Made by a program: the position numbers and the translations under genes. DNA of 64,000 nt from CAZFPT01 sp046541875 (GTDB taxonomy: Bacteria; Planctomycetota; Phycisphaerae; SM23-33). The DNA lies in NCBI GenBank assembly GCA_046541875.1, contig JBKHCL010000003.1, positions 1 to 64,000 on the forward strand, written 5' to 3'. Under the pieces are notes generated by a model. That model was given only the letters and a program-made list of their open reading frames with translations. It was not told the origin of the DNA and searched no databases. Each line of letters begins with the position of its first letter. Position 1 is the first letter of the stretch. Shown here one piece after another: positions 45,290-53,852 of this stretch.

Positions 45290-46600
45290 CTATTTCGCGG
45301 CGAACCGCACGGTGGCGGTGCGGTGCTTGGGCCCGAGGCGGACCGTCGCAGCCAGTCGCGTGCCATCGGCAGCGGTGGTGGTCAGCTTGTAGGTCCCATG
45401 AAAGCCGCGGAATTCAACGTCGCCTTTCTCGCCGCTCTTTCGGCCGGCGTTGGTGCGCCATTCCTTCAGCAGCAGGTTGCTGATTCGCTTACCGGCCGGC
45501 AGGAGGGTCCAGTCTTTGTCCACCAAGGCGGCGTCGGCACCCAGCCAGTGGCGCTTCGCCCAGAATCCCCACAGCAGGATCGCCTCGACGTCCTTGTGGG
45601 CGTATCCCACGCGGAACAGCGCTTCCAGGGTGTCGGCCCGGCGCTGGGGGTCTTTCGTGCGCGAAGAGATTTCCGTCAGATGGATTGGCAGGCCCAGTTT
45701 GCCGAACTTGTCCAGCCGACGCCAGACCTCCGAGGGAATCAGCGCCCCGCTGCCTTTACGCTCGGGTCGGTCGTCCTGGTCGGTCTCGGTGCTGGTTACG
45801 AACCGCTCGCTGGCGTGCTCCTGAATGCCGATCCCCGTGACCGGCACGCCCCCTCGTTGCAGCCGACGCACGAGTTGAATGTAGCGGTTCATCTTCTTGT
45901 CGTTGCACAGCACGCCGTACTCGTTGGTGTACAGCCCGGCGTTGGGGTCCAGCTTGTGGGCGATCTTGAACATGTCCTCGCGGATGGATGCCCCGAGGCG
46001 GTCCTTGTAGAACGATCCGTCGAGCATTTCGTTGTTCACGTCCCAGCAGACCACCTTGCCGCGGTACTTCGGCACGATGGTGTGGAGACGTTCGATGACC
46101 TCCTCGCGCAGCTCGTCCTTGGGGAGCTTCTGCACCCAGTCCTGCACGAACTTCCGCTTCGACCAGAACAGGCAATGCCCGCGGATCTTCATCTCGTTGG
46201 CCAGGGCCCAGTTGGTCAGTGCGTCGGCCCGCTCGTAGGTGAGTTGGTCGCGTTTCTTCTCGGTGGCGTACCACTTCATGTGGTTCTCCAGCACGACCGA
46301 GTTGAAGTGCTTGCGGATGAACGAGAAATACTTCTTCTCGTTCGGCTCGTTGGAGTCCGGATCGCCCGTGATGCACATGCCGAACAGAAAGCGGCTGGCG
46401 GTCTGGCGGATGCGGATGGTGTGCCCGGAGAGGGGTTTGCCGTCGGGCCCCACGCATCTCAGCGTGAAATCGCCCTTACGCACTTTCTCGATTCGTCGAT
46501 TCGCTTCGGTTTTCCAGTCTTCGGCGGTTGCCATCGAGGCGCCTCCCAGAACAGACAGCACGAGTATCGCAGGCACGATGTTCGATTTCATAAGGATCAT
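45290..46600 (-). CDS. Endo-1,4-beta-xylanase, GH10
   Basis: A secreted 436-residue GH10 enzyme that hydrolyses xylan internally with retention. The signal peptide ends near MATAE. The barrel carries HCLFWSK (conserved active-site His/Trp), the acid/base in CWDVNNEML near residue 190 and the nucleophile in IHLTEISSR near residue 305. A short beta domain follows the catalytic domain. The start is the ATG at 46600, which overlaps the stop of the upstream beta-propeller gene as ATGA; an ATG three codons later is possible. The long open frame extending to 47242 is out of frame with real coding. Export and context suggest xylan or a mixed-linkage glycan as target. Confidence 0.9.
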   Translation of the reverse strand: MILMKSNIVPAILVLSVLGGASMATAEDWKTEANRRIEKVRKGDFTLRCVGPDGKPLSGHTIRIRQTASRFLFGMCITGDPDSNEPNEKKYFSFIRKHFNSVVLENHMKWYATEKKRDQLTYERADALTNWALANEMKIRGHCLFWSKRKFVQDWVQKLPKDELREEVIERLHTIVPKYRGKVVCWDVNNEMLDGSFYKDRLGASIREDMFKIAHKLDPNAGLYTNEYGVLCNDKKMNRYIQLVRRLQRGGVPVTGIGIQEHASERFVTSTETDQDDRPERKGSGALIPSEVWRRLDKFGKLGLPIHLTEISSRTKDPQRRADTLEALFRVGYAHKDVEAILLWGFWAKRHWLGADAALVDKDWTLLPAGKRISNLLLKEWRTNAGRKSGEKGDVEFRGFHGTYKLTTTAADGTRLAATVRLGPKHRTATVRFAAK

Positions 46601-48357
46601 GGTGAGGGGTTCTCCGGAATGTCGAGAATGAGCACGTAGCCGTCCGATTGCCCGGCGTGCGGGCGGAACGGCTTGTCTGTTCGAGGTGGCTTGGCCGACA
46701 GTGCCCGCCCGACGATGACCGCCCGTCGGCCTTGGGTGGCGATCGTTCGCGGAAGCAGGTCGGGCAGGCCGGCACTGAAGCGCGTTTTCATCGTCGGTCC
46801 GAGCACACGGATCCACGCGTTGTTCACCGGCGTCGAGCGGCGGTTGGTCGCCAGGCGGTCGGTGGCCGGGGCGGCTGCGCCCGCCCAGGTCTTCTGCGTC
46901 ACGCCGAAGCCCACGCTGTAGCGTCCCGCAGCGATACTGCTTCCTCCGGGCAGGGGGGCGATGTCCACCGCCCAGGCGGGGGTCACGCGCTGCTTGCCCC
47001 GTCCGTGAATCGCCTGCCCGCCAAGAGGTTTGAGCGTCTTGCCGTCGATGCGGACGATCGGCCCCCAGAACAACGTCCGCCCGCTGAAGCCCCCCACGCC
47101 GAGGTCGATCTTCCGGCCGTCGGGGGTGATCGGCCACTTGGTGTAGTCGGTGGGCGATTTCCGAAGGACACTGTTGCCGCCGTCGGAGATGGTGGCCGCC
47201 AGGATATTCCCGTTGGCGTCCACGTTCACGCTTCGCACGCACGAGTCGGCTACGTCGCCGTGCAGCCGGCCGTTCTTGCCGCTCATCGGGTCGGTGGTAT
47301 AAACCGCCCCGGTCCGCTTGCCGTCACCATCGAAGCGGATCAGGAACGGCGTCCACCACGGCTCGCCGCTGGTTCGGCTGGGCGAGTAGCCCGCGATGTA
47401 GATGTTGTCCTTCCTGTCGGTTCGCAGGCGGAGGATGCGTGTCTGACCGGCGGTGGGATGGGACCAGTCTTTCGGCGCCGGCTGAAGCCAGCGTCGTCGC
47501 CCGAAGAGGTGCTCGCGAAGGTTCTCGGGGGCGATGTTCGGCAGGTAGAGGTCTTTCTTCCAGCGCCGCTTGGTGAGGTCGCCGCTGAGGCGGGAAAGTC
47601 CGTCGGCGAGGGAGTAGAACTGCTCGAAGCGCCCGCTGACGTCGAAGCGGTTGAATCCGTAATCGTGGGAGACCACCACGTCTCCGCTGCTCAACACCGC
47701 CAGTCCGACCGGCTGATGCCAGTCCTCCCCCAGGGGGCGCGGGACATGCCACACGCTCTGCCAACCCTCCAGCAGCGTTCCGCCCGTGACGGCAGAGAGG
47801 TCGCCGGTCAATCGCAGCACGAACGGCAGGCCTCGCTGATCGTTGGATTTGGAGAAATCCGGGTCCGAGTGGTGTTCCATCGGGTAGGCCACCTTCTTGC
47901 CCCGATGGCCCAGCCGACCGTCGAATGAGGTCATCACTCCGCCGCTGTCCTGGAGGACCTTGGCGAGTCCCTCTCCGCCGTAACCCGCAATGTATACGCT
48001 GCCGTCGCCGACGGCCACGGTGGTCAGCTTGGCTGCGCCTTTGGAGAATGGGCGGATCGCCAGAATCTTTCGTCCGTCGGCGGAGATCTTCGCCACGAAA
48101 CCATGGGAATAGCCCCAGTCTTCCTCGACGGTGCCCAGGGCGTCATGGAACTCGGTGAGGACGTGTTTCTTCGTGAGTTGGGCGGCGGTGTTCCCGACGA
48201 CGTAGATCGTTCCGTCGGAGGCGATCGTCACGCCCTCGATCACGTCATCGCCGGTCGACCCCAGGAAACCGGCCGCCACCACGTTCGGTTCGTGCGCCGA
48301 CGCGAAGGCGACAGGCAGGGACAGGACCGCGACACAAAGCAGAAGACGTTGGCTCAT
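46597..48357 (-). CDS. Secreted beta-propeller protein
   Basis: A 586-residue secreted protein with signal peptide ending near FASAH. It consists of repeated four-strand motifs such as GVTIASDGTIYVVGNT, TVAVGDGSVYIAGYGG, VNVDANGNILAAT and LRTDRKDNIYIAGYS. This SBBP/NHL-type pattern folds as a beta-propeller. There is no catalytic motif. Propellers of this type commonly bind glycans or proteins. Its stop codon overlaps the xylanase start (ATGA), so the two are produced together; it may present or bind the xylanase substrate. A possible -10 (TATAAA on the minus strand around 48385) precedes it. Confidence 0.8.
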   Translation of the reverse strand: MSQRLLLCVAVLSLPVAFASAHEPNVVAAGFLGSTGDDVIEGVTIASDGTIYVVGNTAAQLTKKHVLTEFHDALGTVEEDWGYSHGFVAKISADGRKILAIRPFSKGAAKLTTVAVGDGSVYIAGYGGEGLAKVLQDSGGVMTSFDGRLGHRGKKVAYPMEHHSDPDFSKSNDQRGLPFVLRLTGDLSAVTGGTLLEGWQSVWHVPRPLGEDWHQPVGLAVLSSGDVVVSHDYGFNRFDVSGRFEQFYSLADGLSRLSGDLTKRRWKKDLYLPNIAPENLREHLFGRRRWLQPAPKDWSHPTAGQTRILRLRTDRKDNIYIAGYSPSRTSGEPWWTPFLIRFDGDGKRTGAVYTTDPMSGKNGRLHGDVADSCVRSVNVDANGNILAATISDGGNSVLRKSPTDYTKWPITPDGRKIDLGVGGFSGRTLFWGPIVRIDGKTLKPLGGQAIHGRGKQRVTPAWAVDIAPLPGGSSIAAGRYSVGFGVTQKTWAGAAAPATDRLATNRRSTPVNNAWIRVLGPTMKTRFSAGLPDLLPRTIATQGRRAVIVGRALSAKPPRTDKPFRPHAGQSDGYVLILDIPENPSP

Positions 48358-48501
48358 GGCAACCTCCGGACAGGATACCCGCTTTATACCACAAGCAGCC
48401 TTCCTTGAACACCCCGCCGACCGACGGGTGGCGGGTGGTCCGGGCGAAGCGCATAGAGAAGGCGAGACGCGCGGGCAAGCGCGACTCGCCTGTGGGCGCT
48501 G

Positions 48502-48517
48502 CCACGCACCAGCGTGG
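48502..48517. repeat. Intergenic inverted repeat
   Basis: CCACGC and GCGTGG (48502-48507 and 48512-48517) around ACCA, inside the 286-base divergent-free gap between the CBS gene and the beta-propeller gene. No T-tract follows. The gap holds no gene I can support. Confidence 0.4.
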
Positions 48518-48643
48518 GTGCGGGCGCGCCCCCAAACTCGGGTCCGGCGGGATCGAAGTCGGTCCCGGGATCGACCGATCCGTTCGGACCCGGCCAGATC
48601 GGCATCTCAGCCGACACTGGAATGGGTTGGTATTGTACCGTTC

Positions 48644-49063
48644 TCAGCCGGCCCGACAGATGGACCGCATCACCTCGCCGGTAAGTTCTTCGTCGCCGGC
48701 GTTGGCGGCGATATCACCGACGGAAATCAGTCCGATGGGCAGATTGTTGCTGTCCTTGACGATCAATCGCCGGACCTTCTTGCTTTCCATCGTTTTGGCG
48801 GCCTCTTCCAGGTCGCTGTCGAAGCGGCAGGTGATGGGCTCTTCGCTCATCACGTGTTCGACCTTCATCTCCGCCGGGTTTGCGCCGCTGGCGACACCGC
48901 GTATGACGATGTCACGGTCGGTCACTACGCCGATGATCTCGCCATCGCGGACAACCGCCAAGGCGCCGTCATCGTTCTTGTCCATGGCCATCCCGGCCTC
49001 TTTCAGCGTCGCGCCGGCGTCGATACGATCAAGACTTCGTGTCATTGCTTCATTCACAAGCAT
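48644..49063 (-). CDS. CBS-pair domain protein
   Basis: A 139-residue protein made of two CBS domains, which bind adenine nucleotides and regulate partners. Domain one includes GALAVVRDGEIIGVVTDRDIVIRG and domain two RRLIVKDSNNLPIGLISVGDIA, each with the final strand-helix (TDRD and SVGD) that contacts the ligand ribose. ATG at 49063 has AGGAGG upstream; an in-frame ATG 13 codons earlier lacks a site. There is no other domain, so it works alone as a dimer. It resembles small stand-alone CBS proteins common in stress and redox regulation. Monocistronic. Confidence 0.9.
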   Translation of the reverse strand: MLVNEAMTRSLDRIDAGATLKEAGMAMDKNDDGALAVVRDGEIIGVVTDRDIVIRGVASGANPAEMKVEHVMSEEPITCRFDSDLEEAAKTMESKKVRRLIVKDSNNLPIGLISVGDIAANAGDEELTGEVMRSICRAG

Positions 49064-49613
49064 GGTGGTCCTCCTGGAACCGTTGTGTTGTTCAAAACTC
49101 ATTGCATCCCAAAGGCCGGGCCGGCGGCGATACCCTCGGGTGCCCGCCGACCTGGCATGCCCGGCTGGGATCGATCCGGATTCTGAATGATCCCTTTCGA
49201 GCCATCAGTACACTATCGCTCCGGCAGGGAGTTCCCAATGGGAGCGAGGTGTATTCTGTTGTGCGACCTGCTCCCCCGGCCCATGGGAGATTCCTCCATG
49301 GCGGGCAGGGGCGGCTGAAAGCATCTCTGTTCCGACGGCTGTGCATTGTCCGTATTGTGCGTGCCACCGGCGTGGCCCACGCCGGTGCTTTCTGATGCCA
49401 TGAACAGCACCCCGTAGCACGGCCCTTCGGTCCGACCTCCACCAAAGAGAGAGCGGTTGTTTGATGGACCGCCCAGAATCATGTCGCGCACGGAACGGGG
49501 CCGATGTGCCGATATCTTGCATCCCCGATCGGGCGCGGTACAATTCGGCCCCGGGAGACGCCCAGCGGCGCCCCGCACCACACAGAACCCGATCCATCAG
49601 ACAGGAGAGCACC
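49064..49613. other. Divergent intergenic region with a strong hairpin
   Basis: This 550-base gap separates the CBS gene from xylose isomerase. It carries a perfect 9-bp inverted repeat CACCGGCGT (49365-49373) and ACGCCGGTG (49379-49387) with a 5-base loop, and the xylose isomerase promoter at 49517-49544. A tight cluster of partly self-complementary GC-rich sequence at about 49215-49310 is also present. No open frame in it is convincing as a gene. Confidence 0.55.
49517..49544 (+). promoter_or_regulatory. Predicted promoter of xylose isomerase
   Basis: TTGCAT (49517-49522) and TACAAT (49539-49544) are 16 bases apart, 69 bases before the start codon. The -10 matches consensus at five of six positions. 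Confidence 0.6.
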
Positions 49614-50924
49614 ATGGCTGACTTCTTCCAGGGCGTTGACAAAATCCAGTACGAAGGCCCGGACTCGAAGAACCCCCTCGCCTTCAAGCACTACAACCCC
49701 CAGGAGGTCGTCGAGGGCAAGACGATGGCCGACCAGTTGCGGTTCGCCGCGGCGTACTGGCATACGCTGTGCAACGGCGGGGCCGACCCGTTCGGCGTGG
49801 ACACCCGCATCATGCCCTGGAACGTCGAGGACCCCATGGAATCGGCCCGCAACAAGGTCGACGCGATGTTCGAGTTCTGCTCGAAGCTCGGGCTGAAGTT
49901 CTACTGCTTCCACGATCGCGACGTGGCCCCGGAGGGCAAAGACTTCACCGACAGCTGCCGGAACCTCGACGAGATCGTCAAGCTCCTCAAGGCCAAGCAG
50001 GAAGAAACGGGCATTACCCCGCTGTGGGGCACGGCGTGCCTGTTTGTGCATCCGCGGTTCATGCACGGGGCGGGCACCAGCTGCAACGCCGACGTCTTCG
50101 CTTACGCCGGGGCCCAGGTCGCCAAGGCCATCGAGGTCACCCACGAGCTCGGCGGGCAGGGATATGTCTTCTGGGGCGGCCGGGAGGGCTATAAAAGCCT
50201 GCTGAACACCGACATGGGTCGCGAGCTGGACCACCTGGCCAAGCTGCTGCACCTGGCCGTCGAGCACAAAAAGGCCATCGGCTTCGACGGGCCGTTCTAC
50301 ATCGAGCCCAAGCCCAAAGAGCCCACCAAGCACCAGTACGATTTCGACGCGGCTGCCGTCCTGGGCTTCCTCCGCAAGTACGACCTCACCGAGCCTTTCA
50401 AGCTCAACATCGAGGCCAACCACGCCACGCTCGCCCAGCACAGCTTCCAACACGAGTTGGAGTTCGCGGTGGCCAACGACATGCTCGGCTCGGTGGACGC
50501 CAACCGCGGCGACCTGCTGCTGGGCTGGGATACCGACCAGTTCCCCACCGACCTGTACGACACGACGGCTGCGATGCTGAGCATTCTCAAGGGCGGCGGG
50601 TTCACCACCGGGGGGCTGAACTTCGACGCGCACGTGCAGCGCGAGAGCATCGAGCCGGTCGACCTCTTCCACGCCCACGTCGGCGCGATGGACGCGTTCG
50701 CCCGCGGCCTGAAGATCGCCGCAGCCATCCGGGCCGACGGCGTGCTCAGTGATTTCGTGGCGGAGCGCTACAGCAGTTGGGATAGCGGAATCGGCGCGAA
50801 GATCGAAGCCGGCGACGTCTCCCTCGAAGACCTCAAAACCTACATGGCCGACAAGGGCAATCCCGACGCCAACGCCTCCGGCAGAGTGGAAATGCTGGAG
50901 AACATCGTGAATGAGTATATTTAG
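49614..50924 (+). CDS. xylA: Xylose isomerase
   Basis: A 436-residue cytoplasmic enzyme converting D-xylose (and D-glucose) to the ketose; the length fits class II XylA. ATG at 49614 follows ACAGGAGAG. The catalytic histidine lies in FYCFHDRDVAPEG near residue 100. WGGREGY near residue 185, metal-binding IEPKPKEPTKHQYDFD near residue 235 and NIEANHATLAQHSF near residue 270 are all intact. The adjacent xylanase operon supplies xylose, giving a short xylan route, although no xylulokinase gene is in the window. Confidence 0.97.
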   Translation: MADFFQGVDKIQYEGPDSKNPLAFKHYNPQEVVEGKTMADQLRFAAAYWHTLCNGGADPFGVDTRIMPWNVEDPMESARNKVDAMFEFCSKLGLKFYCFHDRDVAPEGKDFTDSCRNLDEIVKLLKAKQEETGITPLWGTACLFVHPRFMHGAGTSCNADVFAYAGAQVAKAIEVTHELGGQGYVFWGGREGYKSLLNTDMGRELDHLAKLLHLAVEHKKAIGFDGPFYIEPKPKEPTKHQYDFDAAAVLGFLRKYDLTEPFKLNIEANHATLAQHSFQHELEFAVANDMLGSVDANRGDLLLGWDTDQFPTDLYDTTAAMLSILKGGGFTTGGLNFDAHVQRESIEPVDLFHAHVGAMDAFARGLKIAAAIRADGVLSDFVAERYSSWDSGIGAKIEAGDVSLEDLKTYMADKGNPDANASGRVEMLENIVNEYI

Positions 50925-51053
50925 TTGTTAGTCGTTAGTCGTTAGCAACCAGCAGCTGGCAACTGGTCGTAGGTTAGGCACTTGCGTTTACCTTGCGTGC
51001 TGCAGATCGGTTTGGTGGTGGATTCGGTCCTCCCGGGGCGGTACGCTTGGGGC

Positions 51054-51536
51054 ATGACGGCAGCGACGCGACAGAAGGGCACATTCTGGCTGGTGTTGGT
51101 GTGTGTGGCGGGGACGCTGGCTGGGTGCGCGTCGAGCGGCGATCCGGGGGGCGATTCAGATGGCGTGGTGGTTCTGACCCCGGCCGAGGCGCGGGAGTTG
51201 ATCGAGCGGGAGGACGATCTGTTCGTTCTGAGCGTCTGCCACAAGTGGGAGTTCGACTACTACCGCATTCCGGGCAGCGCGATGGTTCCGCATCATCTGC
51301 TGGCGTCGTGGCTGGGCGGGGCGGAGCTGTACCCCGAGATCAACCAGGGGCGTCGGCCGAGGAAGGATCAGCCGGTGCTGCTGTACTGTTCGACGGGCGG
51401 GCGAACGCGGAAGGCCTCGAAGCAGATGGCCCGTATGGGGTACGAGACGGTATACGTGCTGGGCGGGGGCATGCGCGACTGGATGCGCGCGGGGATTCCA
51501 TATGACAAGACGACGCTGGTCGAGGAGGACCGATAG
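51054..51536 (+). CDS. Rhodanese-like lipoprotein
   Basis: A 160-residue protein with lipoprotein signal (lipobox LAGC near residue 23), so it is membrane-anchored on the outside of the cytoplasm. The mature part is one rhodanese domain: LTPAEARELI, VCHKWEFDYYRIPGSAM, the active-site loop YCSTGGRTRKA with the cysteine and arginine in place, and GYETVYVLGGGMRDWM. Such domains transfer sulfur or bind sulfur species. ATG at 51054 was chosen because the signal starts there. Just upstream, GTTAGTC occurs twice plus a partial third copy (50927-50945). Confidence 0.85.
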   Translation: MTAATRQKGTFWLVLVCVAGTLAGCASSGDPGGDSDGVVVLTPAEARELIEREDDLFVLSVCHKWEFDYYRIPGSAMVPHHLLASWLGGAELYPEINQGRRPRKDQPVLLYCSTGGRTRKASKQMARMGYETVYVLGGGMRDWMRAGIPYDKTTLVEEDR

Positions 51537-51654
51537 CGTCGGGTTGTGGACGAAAGGTCGACTTACCGGTGGCGTAAGTATCGGTTTTGCAAGGTGTTGC
51601 CTCGTGGGTCCGCGGGCGGGGTGTGTTCGCCGGGGAAAATGGACCGGAGCGGGG

Positions 51655-51683
51655 TTGAAGTTTCGCCCGGATCGGTCCATAAT
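51655..51683 (+). promoter_or_regulatory. Predicted promoter of the zinc-ribbon gene
   Basis: TTGAAG (51655-51660) and CATAAT (51678-51683) are 17 bases apart, 49 bases before the start codon. Good spacing and a five-of-six -10 box. Confidence 0.6.
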
Positions 51684-51731
51684 GAAGCGCTACACTCAAG
51701 TTGCTCTGACAAGTGAAGAAGAGGATTGTGA

Positions 51732-52475
51732 ATGCATACGGATCTCGGGGCGTTGCTGACGCTTCAGAACATTGAGCGTCAACTGGCACAGGTGCGATCT
51801 CGGCTGAAACGTCGGCAGAATGCGGTCAACGTCCAGCAGAGGCGGATCGACAAGCTACAGGAAGAGTACGACGCGTTGCACGCGCGTGCGATGGAAGCCC
51901 GGAAGTCCGCCGACGCGCTGGAGTTGGGGCTCAAGAGCAAGGCCGAGAAGATTGCCCATCTGCGCGAGGCGCTCAACAACGCCAAGTCCAATAAGGAATA
52001 CGCGGCCCTGCTGACGGAGATCAACACCCACAAGGCCGACAACGCCGGGGTGGAGGAGCAGGTTCTCACGCTGATGCAGGAAGCCGAAACCATCACCGAG
52101 CAGGCCGACGAGGTCAAGCAGAAGATCGAACCCGAGCGGGAGAAGCTCGCGGAGATCCAGGCCAACTCGCAGGCCGAGATCGACAAACTCTCGGCGATGG
52201 TTGCCGAACTGGAGAAGAAGCGCGACGCCGCGGCGGAGGGGATCTCCCCGGAGGTGATGACGGTCTTCGAGCGGATCGCCGAGCGGTACGAGGGCGAGGC
52301 GATGGCCCCGGTGGAGGTAATGGGACGCAAGCCCCCCTACGATTACGTCTGCGGAGGCTGCTACATGGCCCTGACGGCAGAGCATGCCAACGCCCTGCGG
52401 ATGCGCGACGAGATCCGGCGGTGCGACAACTGCGGCCGAATCCTCTACATGGACGAAGATCCGGCCAAGACGTGA
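51732..52475 (+). CDS. Coiled-coil protein with C4 zinc ribbon (zf-RING_7 / DUF164)
   Basis: A 247-residue protein. Residues about 10-185 form an antiparallel coiled coil rich in Glu/Lys/Ala heptads. The C-terminus is a C4 zinc ribbon, VCGGCYMAL and RCDNCGRIL. This matches the family of HP0958/CT398-type proteins (pfam zf-RING_7), which bind nucleic acid or act as adaptors in secretion and motility; no specific role is known for planctomycete members. It is followed directly by an intrinsic terminator, then RNase H, so it is probably monocistronic with partial read-through. Confidence 0.9.
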   Translation: MHTDLGALLTLQNIERQLAQVRSRLKRRQNAVNVQQRRIDKLQEEYDALHARAMEARKSADALELGLKSKAEKIAHLREALNNAKSNKEYAALLTEINTHKADNAGVEEQVLTLMQEAETITEQADEVKQKIEPEREKLAEIQANSQAEIDKLSAMVAELEKKRDAAAEGISPEVMTVFERIAERYEGEAMAPVEVMGRKPPYDYVCGGCYMALTAEHANALRMRDEIRRCDNCGRILYMDEDPAKT

Positions 52476-52478
52476 GAT

Positions 52479-52499
52479 CCGCCCGCGGGCGGTTTTTTT
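52479..52499 (+). terminator. Intrinsic terminator
   Basis: CCGCC-CGCG-GGCGG hairpin at 52479-52492 followed by seven T's (52493-52499), four bases after the zinc-ribbon stop codon. It is the clearest Rho-independent terminator in the window. Confidence 0.85.
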
Positions 52500-52539
52500 G
52501 TGTGAGGCGGGGCTTCTTTGGCAAGGACGCGACACGGGC

Positions 52540-52998
52540 ATGAGTGAGCAAGACCTTTCTGTCATCATCCACACCGACGGCGGGGCGAGGGGCAATCCCG
52601 GACCGGCCGGGGCGGGGTTCGTTATCGTGGACGCCGCCGACAACCAGCCCATATTCGAGGGCGGACTGTTTCTCGGGCGGGCGACCAACAACGTGGCCGA
52701 GTACAAGGGTGTCATCGGCGCGCTGCGGGTGGCTTCCAGGTTGGGTGCTTCCCGCGTGACGCTCCAGAGCGACTCGCAGTTGCTGGTCCGGCAGATCAAC
52801 GGGCAATATCGCGTGAAGAACGCCGGCCTCAAACCGCTCTACGAGCAGGCCAAGCAGTTGCAGGCCGGGTTCGATTCCTGCGAATTCCGCCACGTTCGTC
52901 GCGAAGAAAACACCGACGCCGACCGTCTGGTGAACCGGGCGATCGACGCGAAGAAACACGTCGAGGGTGCCGCCGACTGGGCGGACATCCTGGCGTAA
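52540..52998 (+). CDS. Ribonuclease HI-family protein
   Basis: A 152-residue RNase H-fold nuclease that would cut RNA in RNA-DNA hybrids. All four acidic residues of the active site appear present: Asp in IHTDGGARGNPG, Glu in NNVAEYKG, Asp in QSDSQLLVRQING and Asp in ENTDADRLVN. The sequence resembles the YpdQ/archaeal-type single-domain RNase HI more than E. coli RnhA, since the basic protrusion is short. ATG at 52540 is chosen from the domain start; the longer frame upstream overlaps the previous gene in another frame. Confidence 0.9.
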   Translation: MSEQDLSVIIHTDGGARGNPGPAGAGFVIVDAADNQPIFEGGLFLGRATNNVAEYKGVIGALRVASRLGASRVTLQSDSQLLVRQINGQYRVKNAGLKPLYEQAKQLQAGFDSCEFRHVRREENTDADRLVNRAIDAKKHVEGAADWADILA

Positions 52999-53035
52999 CA
53001 CATCCGCCGTCGTTGACATGAAAGGGAGACACATA

Positions 53036-53782
53036 ATGGCTGTTGAGCAAACGTCCAAGCCGAGAGCGTCCGGGCTCTGGTACCTCGTGGCGGTGTTGCT
53101 GATCGTCGGGGGGATCGCCTACGGGGGATATCTCGCCGCACAGGCCGTCATGGGAAGTGTGGAGAGCTTCACCGAGGGCGATGGCGAAATCATCCAGAAG
53201 GTCGGCGTGCCCGTTCCCGTCACCGACGAAGTGGTCACGCTGCCCCAGCCCGGGGAGTACATCGTGTACGTCGCCTTCGAAGGCAACGAGGATCTCGACA
53301 ACGAGGACCCGGCCTTGAAAAAACTCGCTCGGGACGTCTACGTCGCGGTCAAACCGACCGAGCCCAGCGGGTCGGTCAGCATGTCGCCGATATCGGTAAA
53401 CATGACGTACCATATGAACAACAAGGTGGGGTTCGGCGTGTTCAGCCTCGATTCGGGCGACGCCAACCAGGTGACCATGACCACCGCCCTGAACGCCGAC
53501 GAATTGTCCGGCGACGCAGCCAGTGCGATGGGCCGCGTGGACAACGTCCAGATTGTCGTGGCGAGGTTCAATGACGGCGGGCTGGTGGGCAACCTGCAGT
53601 CGGCCGGCCTGGTGGCAGGCGGGGGAATCGTGCTGGGTATCGTGGTGATCATCATCACGGCTGTCCGTCGCTCGCGCAGCAGCGGGGCAGTGGCTGATCC
53701 GTACCAGAACAGCCCGGCCGGGCAGTCGCCGCCTCGCATACCGGAGCAGGGACCACCCCCGGCGCCGCCGAGGCAGCAGTAG
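53036..53782 (+). CDS. Membrane-anchored protein of unknown function
   Basis: A 248-residue protein starting at the ATG at 53036 after AGGGAGA. One membrane helix lies near residues 13-36, an extracytoplasmic beta-rich domain of about 150 residues follows (with VVTLPQPGEYIVYVAFEGN), and a second helix lies near residues 186-208. A proline/glutamine-rich cytoplasmic tail (PPRIPEQGPPPAPPRQQ) ends the protein. No family was recognised. It sits between RNase H and dnaG on the same strand. Confidence 0.7.
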   Translation: MAVEQTSKPRASGLWYLVAVLLIVGGIAYGGYLAAQAVMGSVESFTEGDGEIIQKVGVPVPVTDEVVTLPQPGEYIVYVAFEGNEDLDNEDPALKKLARDVYVAVKPTEPSGSVSMSPISVNMTYHMNNKVGFGVFSLDSGDANQVTMTTALNADELSGDAASAMGRVDNVQIVVARFNDGGLVGNLQSAGLVAGGGIVLGIVVIIITAVRRSRSSGAVADPYQNSPAGQSPPRIPEQGPPPAPPRQQ

Positions 53783-53820
53783 CCCGGCGGAGCGTGTAGA
53801 ATGTAGTCAACGCAGACGAA

Positions 53821-53841
53821 GCGCCCGCCACGAGCGGGCGC
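53821..53841 (+). promoter_or_regulatory. Perfect hairpin directly before the dnaG ribosome site
   Basis: GCGCCCGC (53821-53828) and GCGGGCGC (53834-53841) form an 8-bp GC stem with a 5-base loop. The ribosome site GGAGG starts at 53842, the next base. No T-tract follows, so it is not a normal terminator. It could limit or position initiation at the TTG start codon. Confidence 0.6.
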
Positions 53842-53852
53842 GGAGGTGGCGA

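Noticed and set aside
46601..47242. N-terminal extension of the xylanase frame
   Set aside because: It runs antisense-like in a shifted frame through the beta-propeller gene; the signal peptide begins at 46600.
50927..50945. GTTAGTC tandem repeat after xylose isomerase, considered as a CRISPR or regulatory array
   Set aside because: Only two full copies and one partial, 7 bases each, with no spacers.
52860..52890. GGTTCGATTCC-like stretch resembling a tRNA T-loop
   Set aside because: It lies within the RNase H coding sequence and no cloverleaf can be drawn around it.
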